A DNA stretch of 23,486 nt from Discostella pseudostelligera (lineage: Eukaryota > Bacillariophyta > Thalassiosirophyceae > Thalassiosirales > Thalassiosiraceae), in the NCBI GenBank assembly GCA_036940085.1, contig JALLBK010000167.1, positions 1 through 23,486 on the forward strand, given 5' to 3'. This document shows, in pieces, positions 19,058 to 23,486 of this stretch (positions are counted from its first letter, which is position 1; every line of letters begins with the position of its first letter). Under the pieces are notes generated by a model that did not search any database, was not told the origin of the DNA, and saw only the letters and a list, made by a program, of their open reading frames with translations. The translations under genes and the position numbers were made by a program.

Positions 19058-21321
19058 CACCCTTGCAGCCAACTAAGCTACTGCACATTGGGGTGATGGA
19101 CAGACTGCCCATCTGCATATCCCCAACTATTTCTGTCCTCCTCCGAATATCTTGCAACTCTTTGAACTTTGTCAAGAAGTCTGCCCTCACATTTTGATGA
19201 TGCGCCGGTGGACGATGTTTGGTGAAATAGTCAGCCAAGTTCGTCTTACCCAGCTGCCAATAATAGCAAAATTGCTGTTGTCCCTCCCTACACAATAACC
19301 AATGTAATCTCATGTCCATCAATTTTGTGCGCTTCGGTTGCACTTTATTGTTGAGCACACCCTCCGCTGTCGAGTTATCAGTTTGAATCGGTGTGGGAGG
19401 CTGTGGATGTCCCATCTCTTCCAAAATCTTACGGATGTATACTGCTTCCTTTGCACTAATAAACAACGCCCCTAACTCGGCTTCTGCTGCTGAGGCCATA
19501 ACTGCTTTAATTATTTGCGTGATAGTGAGTATTGCTCCATTATTCGGTGGAATAGGTACGTTGGTTGACATAAAGAAATGCCCTCCGGCTTGGCTCCGTG
19601 CTTGCTTTTCGTTCAAATATCCTGCGATGCTGTGAACGGCCAATATCATACTGCTTGCATTGTAAGTTAGCACTGCCTCTTCTTGACTTGCACAATAATC
19701 TAACAACTGTTTCACCGTTCCATAGTTATCTGCATAGGTTTGGCTTGCTGTGATGCTATAGCACTCAAAGCTACCAAGATTGTGGGATCAACAGCTCTTG
19801 CATAATACAACAACGTTCCGGTTACCGCTTGGATAAATTTCTGCCCCACTTTGTCCAGTGGAGGACTATCATCCATCTTCTCAACATATTGTGCTTTTGC
19901 ACAATAAATAGTTACTGCGTTAGGGTGCGGGGAATTTTGGGGACGCTTTTGCTTTGGATGCTGAAATTTCTCCAACGCTTTCTGGGTATAGCCCGGCATC
20001 GATAGGTGCACGCGTCGTTGGTCATAATCCCAATCCAAAGTGAGTCCTGTGTATTTTGATCCATCCAATCTATGGTGATCTGATAATACTTTTGCAACAC
20101 ATCAATCAAATGATTTGCGTCTTCCATGCTGATATACTTTACCCCAAAATCATCAACTACCAACGTGAATGTCGTCGGCCTGGATGAGTGTTTCCATAAT
20201 CCATGTATTATTTTGCTTTGAGTGTATCCATACTCTGCTAACCGCTTTTCTAACAATTCTTGTGCTAAAATGCCAGCTTGGGGTAATCCATACATCCCTT
20301 TTACAATTTCAATATAGACGTAAACGTCTACTTCTTTGTCTCGCAGGTTGTATTCCTCAATGACTTCTTCGGGGATATTGTCAATATGTATCCTTGCATA
20401 TTCAGATCGAACCATCGGGGTATTGAGGTAGAAGTTGCTGATATCCAAGGTCAAATATTTTGCCTTCGGCGTGGATATCACACTGTTGAGATGCGTTTTT
20501 ACCAAGAGTAAGTCTGCTGTTGGCATTCCGATATCTTCTGGATAATTGACTTTGTCGCCTAGGACTGCCATCCATGTGCGATACCTTTCTTCTTTGTTAG
20601 GTTTCTCCTCACAAACGAACTTGACATACGTGACATCTTTCCAACAATCTGCAGGGATTTGCTGTTTATGAATGAAGCGTATTGTGTCGGTTCCTTTAAT
20701 TCGACTGCCGATTCCTTGTGCTAAGTGTCCAAACTCATTTGCCGATGATCGGCTCCAAATTGTGCGTATCTCTGGATCTTTCATCAGGCGACGGTAAGTC
20801 ATTGCTTTACCATTTTCATCTAAAATAGCATGGTTAGCAAATTCAACTATCTCATCTGTCAGCACTTCTCTGTTTGCTCTTTTATTGAACATGGAAAGTA
20901 ACGTTTGTCGGATACGTGCTTTTCGCTGAGCTCGTGTGTTTGTTGCCGGTCCTGTGTTCAAAGGTTTATCAACCAATGCTGTTGCAACTCTTGGTGCCCA
21001 AGTCGGTATCGGAGGTGAGACATCACCATGGTGTTGTTGTTCTGTTACCGCCACCCTTGGTTGTGCATCAACGTCATCTTGGAAAGTTACTCTTTTCTGC
21101 GACGATGGCTTGTGAATTGCATCAATGCGTTGTAATGCATCCATTTGCTCTTGGCCTTGTAAGTTCTTCTTTTTCATCAATGCTTGTTTCACATCACCCG
21201 AAGCTTTTATCACTTTGTCCTTGGGTGTAATTGTAGGATTAGTGATGTATCTGTGTTGGAAAACTACTGTGTCTGAGATCCTCTCGCTGCACATCTTTTT
21301 GATGAATATGACATGGCATCA
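18969..21321 (-). pseudogene. Copia-2 pol: reverse transcriptase and RNase H, broken
   Basis: The open part from 21318 to about 20060 holds a polar linker, then RT blocks YLTLDISNFYLNTPM, GMYGLPQAG and the catalytic VVDDFGVKY (about 20141-20170). Frame changes near 20060 (then GLTLDWDYDQRRVHLSMPGY and LLYYARAVDPT) and near 19720 follow. RNase H shows SAAEAELGAL, IQTDNSTAEG and LADYFTKHRPPAHH. The first RNase H acidic site, HSDAS-like in relatives, reads HSIAG here, so the catalytic Asp is lost. TGA at 21319-21321 sits at a position that fits CGA to TGA. Confidence 0.85.
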
Positions 21322-22576
21322 ATAATGCTCCTCAGAAGTTTTGAGGTACCAGCCATCAAGCAAATGTTCTGCCCAAGTGAGTCGTCTTCTGTTTGGACTG
21401 GCATGGACCTGTACTGCACAACCTATTGGTGCTAACGGCATTTGATTGTAATCGAATTTTCCATTGAATTGTGCAACATGTTTAATGTGATAACTGTCTG
21501 TGGTAGTAATCTATCCCACAATGGCATCGGAAATGACTTGTCTACTCCAGATAGAATTGCAATGAAATGGTTCTTAAATGTCTGGATTGCACATTCCGCA
21601 AGATTGCATTGGTGAGCGTCCGGTGGTACCAATTGCATTGCGCAATTTTTCTTGATCTCATCTTTGAACTTAATCGATACCTCATTATCGAGTATGTGCA
21701 ATTTTGGTTTGATCACTCCTGATGATGTTATTTGCTTCCATAGCTTTTGGTATGCTTGGATTAACGATCCATCGGTACTATCTTTGAGTGGCTCAGCATC
21801 GATGAAGTTGCTATCAACTTCAAAGATAACCATCACCAGACGATTTCCACAGTTGGACACAATTGGCATCCGACCTGTTTGGGCAGAGTATATTGTGTCA
21901 TGGGCATTGTAAAGCTTAACGTATACCTCGTGGTGTGTGCATTGTTGTGGCAGTTCAGTGCCAATGTCTGTAAGTACTCTGACCTTGGTCGATCTAACAT
22001 TCTGATGTTGCTTCTTCATGTGTCCTTTTAGTGTGGCCATTGATTCTGGGAAGTATTTTTTCACTAATTCTAGAGTTAAGGTTGGCCATGATGCATAATG
22101 TCCATTCTTGACAGCAGCAATCCATGTAGCTTTGATGGGGAAACCTGCTGCCGCATGCAAAAATCTAATTGGAGTTAGTGGAAGGTAAGTCATACACATT
22201 GTTGAGTGTATGCATTTCTGATGCTGTTGCCTGCTCATTGTCATTAATTTTCCATAATCCTGACAGGTCTCTGCACCCTTGGAGGACTGGCTTGGTCCTT
22301 GTGGTGAATACGATGTCATTGGCCTTATACACAACAACTCCTTTTTGCCCATCAAAAAAATCCTGTGGTATAACCTTCATCGGCAAGTCTTGGCACACTG
22401 ATTAATGAATGTGATTTCAATGCCGGTAGTACATGAGCTTCCCTTGCAGTGTTGGCTAGTGCATTAAATGGGTTTGGATTTGCACCATTTTGATTCTGTT
22501 CTTTCAACTTCTTCGATTGTTTTGATGAATTAATCTTTCCACGGTGAGGAAAGACTAGTGAGGATTCAGTAAAGTC
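21322..22576 (-). pseudogene. Copia-2 pol: protease-like to integrase region, broken
   Basis: From the LTR edge the minus strand reads LTDFTESSLVFPHRGK and LPALKSHSLISVPRLADEG, the stretch that precedes the pre-integrase domain in this lineage, then VVVYKANDIVF. After a frameshift near 22170 come FLHAAAGFPIK and KGHMKKQHQNVRSTK (pre-integrase), an integrase core with VIFEVDSNFI (Asp), LHILDNEVS (Asp) and NLAECAIQTFKNHF (Glu retained), and PMPLWDRLLPQ. A second shift near 21470 leads to FDYNQMPLAPIGCAVQVHA and HLLDGWYL. No gag or zinc knuckle precedes it. Confidence 0.8.
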
Positions 22577-22792
22577 TGTTAAACCACAGTGACTCTAATG
22601 TAGTAATGAATTCGACTTTACTGAATTAATGACTACCTAAGTGCGTTGCCATTAGCAAACCTTCACTCGAGTTTAAAATATCGCCGTTGCTTGATCGGCT
22701 GATCTAAGTTCCATGTGTAAGTTCCACATGGAATCCTGTTCCACGTGTACATTCCACACGGAACCCTGACGGCCTTCCCGCCAAGTCTAACA
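22577..22792 (-). repeat. Copia-2 LTR (5' LTR, right copy)
   Basis: This is a full-length match to 18842-19057 without indels. Of the three CACGTG boxes in the other copy only one is intact here; the others read CATGTG and CACATG, both C-to-T type changes. Confidence 0.9.
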
Positions 22793-23486
22793 CTTACTAC
22801 TCAGTACTCAGCTCCTGCTCACTGCTCTGCACCTGCACAATCACCTGCTCAATCACCTGCACAATCACCTCTGCTGAACCTCAGCACATACTCAGCATCT
22901 GCTGCTCCTCGTCTGCACCTCCTCTGCACCTGAACCTGTTTGCACCTTGTTTGCACCTTTGTACTGTGTACAAACTAGTAGTAGTAGGTTGGTGGTTGTA
23001 GCTTGCAGCTCCTTTAACTTAACTTCTTTCCCACCGCGATTAGGAGTACCATTACTCATTACTCAGTAATCATTGACCCAACATCTGGCATGGATTCAGT
23101 ATGTATCCACAGTACTGCTGAATCCTTGCAGTGAAATTTGGTACCAAGGAAAACGTTTTGCATAAAAAATCGTCCCAAAAAAGGAATTCCTTGCAAATAC
23201 GAACAGTGACTGCTTGAAATGACCCGCAGATTCACAGGTGCCAATTGACGTCATCGGGGAGCAGGAAAGAACCAGAAAGAACATCAGAATTGAGGTTAGA
23301 TCCTGGCTGAATGAAGCAGCATGCATCTGCAAGCATGCACAGAGATGCACAGCCACAACAACAAGCACCGCCGACGCACAAACAAACCAAGGAACACAGC
23401 TAGCATGAGAATCATAAGAAGATTCAAGCCTTTCAAATTCAAGCAAGCGTTCACCACATAAACAATTGAATTCTCTGGTGAAGTGG
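22793..23486. other. right-hand region without a supportable gene
   Basis: The stretch is rich in CTGC, CACC and TAG short repeats. A minus-strand frame of 116 codons (23446-23096) is hydrophobic and Cys-rich with no recognisable domain, and I do not accept it. It could be promoter or UTR of a gene beyond the right edge. Confidence 0.45.
22831..22869. repeat. 12-bp tandem repeat
   Basis: Three units of ACCTGCACAATC (the middle one with a single A to T change) are followed by a partial fourth. It begins 38 bp outside the Copia-2 LTR. Confidence 0.85.

Larger units (their letters stand above)
18842..22792 (-). mobile_element. Copia-2: second Ty1/copia-type element, internally deleted
   Basis: Two 216-bp LTRs (18842-19057 and 22577-22792, offset 3735) flank 3519 bp. 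They start TGTTAAAC and end TCTAACA. The order on the minus strand is a protease-like to pre-integrase stretch, integrase, RT, RNase H. Coding starts almost at the 5' LTR boundary and no gag or zinc knuckle is visible, so about 1 kb or more is missing. The flanks GCCAA (left) and CTTAC (right) do not match, so there is no target duplication. I see about four frameshifts (near 22170, 21470, 20060, 19720) and a TGA at 21319. The RT and RNase H belong to a copia lineage clearly different from Copia-1. LTRs differ at 14 of 216 positions (about 6.5%). Confidence 0.9.

Noticed and set aside
23096..23446. Minus-strand 116-codon open frame
   Set aside because: Hydrophobic, Cys-rich composition without a domain or supporting context, and a second minus-strand frame overlaps it. 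It looks like chance in a low-complexity region.
1..23486. tRNA or rRNA genes
   Set aside because: I saw no cloverleaf-like segment with conserved T-arm sequence and no rRNA-like block by eye. A covariance search would be needed to exclude a tRNA.

Overview
The window looks like nuclear DNA of a diatom or a close stramenopile relative, and a centric diatom would fit. Three things support this. There is a protein with a Thr-Pro-Ser-rich linker followed by a Cys-rich tail, an architecture common in diatoms. The Copia retroelement at 9261-15035 resembles the diatom CoDi type. Genes are sparse with few introns; I see one convincing intron, 80 bp with GT-AG ends. There are no bacterial features.

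Layout. (1) 77-3751, minus: a large repeat-rich protein with a C-terminal membrane domain. It has one intron and is split artificially by a single N flanked by a 70-bp duplicate that looks like an unmerged contig overlap. (2) 4328-about 7054, plus: a UvrD/Srs2-like superfamily 1 helicase with intact N-terminal motifs. It is broken by a nonsense codon, loss of the 2B region, a frameshift at the motif V equivalent and loss of motif VI. (3) 7081-8331 (or to 8475), minus: the N-myristoylation-type, Thr-Pro-rich, Cys-rich protein. (4) 8332-9255: a GC-rich, gene-free stretch with short repeats and a hairpin. (5) 9261-15035, minus: a Ty1/copia element bounded by 243/245-bp LTRs and a perfect AAGAG target duplication, with all coding domains present but full of stops and frameshifts. 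(6) 15252-15992, plus: an unrecognised 246-aa acidic protein with two motifs resembling SUMO-interacting motifs. (7) 16021-16288, minus: a decayed histone H4. (8) 16414-17118: an AT-rich repeat cluster and a CTGT microsatellite. (9) 17375-18752, minus: a Helitron replicase remnant ending just before the expected HUH motif. (10) 18842-22792, minus: a second, different copia element with 216-bp LTRs but no gag and no target duplication. (11) 22793-23486: no gene that I can support.

Two themes link the parts. The first half holds host genes in variable health; the second half is an old transposon nest with two host-like fragments, H4 and the SIM-like protein. Decay is strongly CpG-directed. In Copia-1 all six substitutions in the LTR body are CG versus TG or CA. 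In Copia-2, ten of fourteen LTR mismatches fall at eight CpG-type sites. Several nonsense codons are TGA where the family has Arg, as expected from CGA to TGA. This points to cytosine methylation followed by deamination, or a RIP-like process. I did not find a clearly new multi-gene system. The most unusual items are the SIM-like ORF, the histone H4 pseudogene, the CpG decay record and the G-box palindromes in both LTR families.
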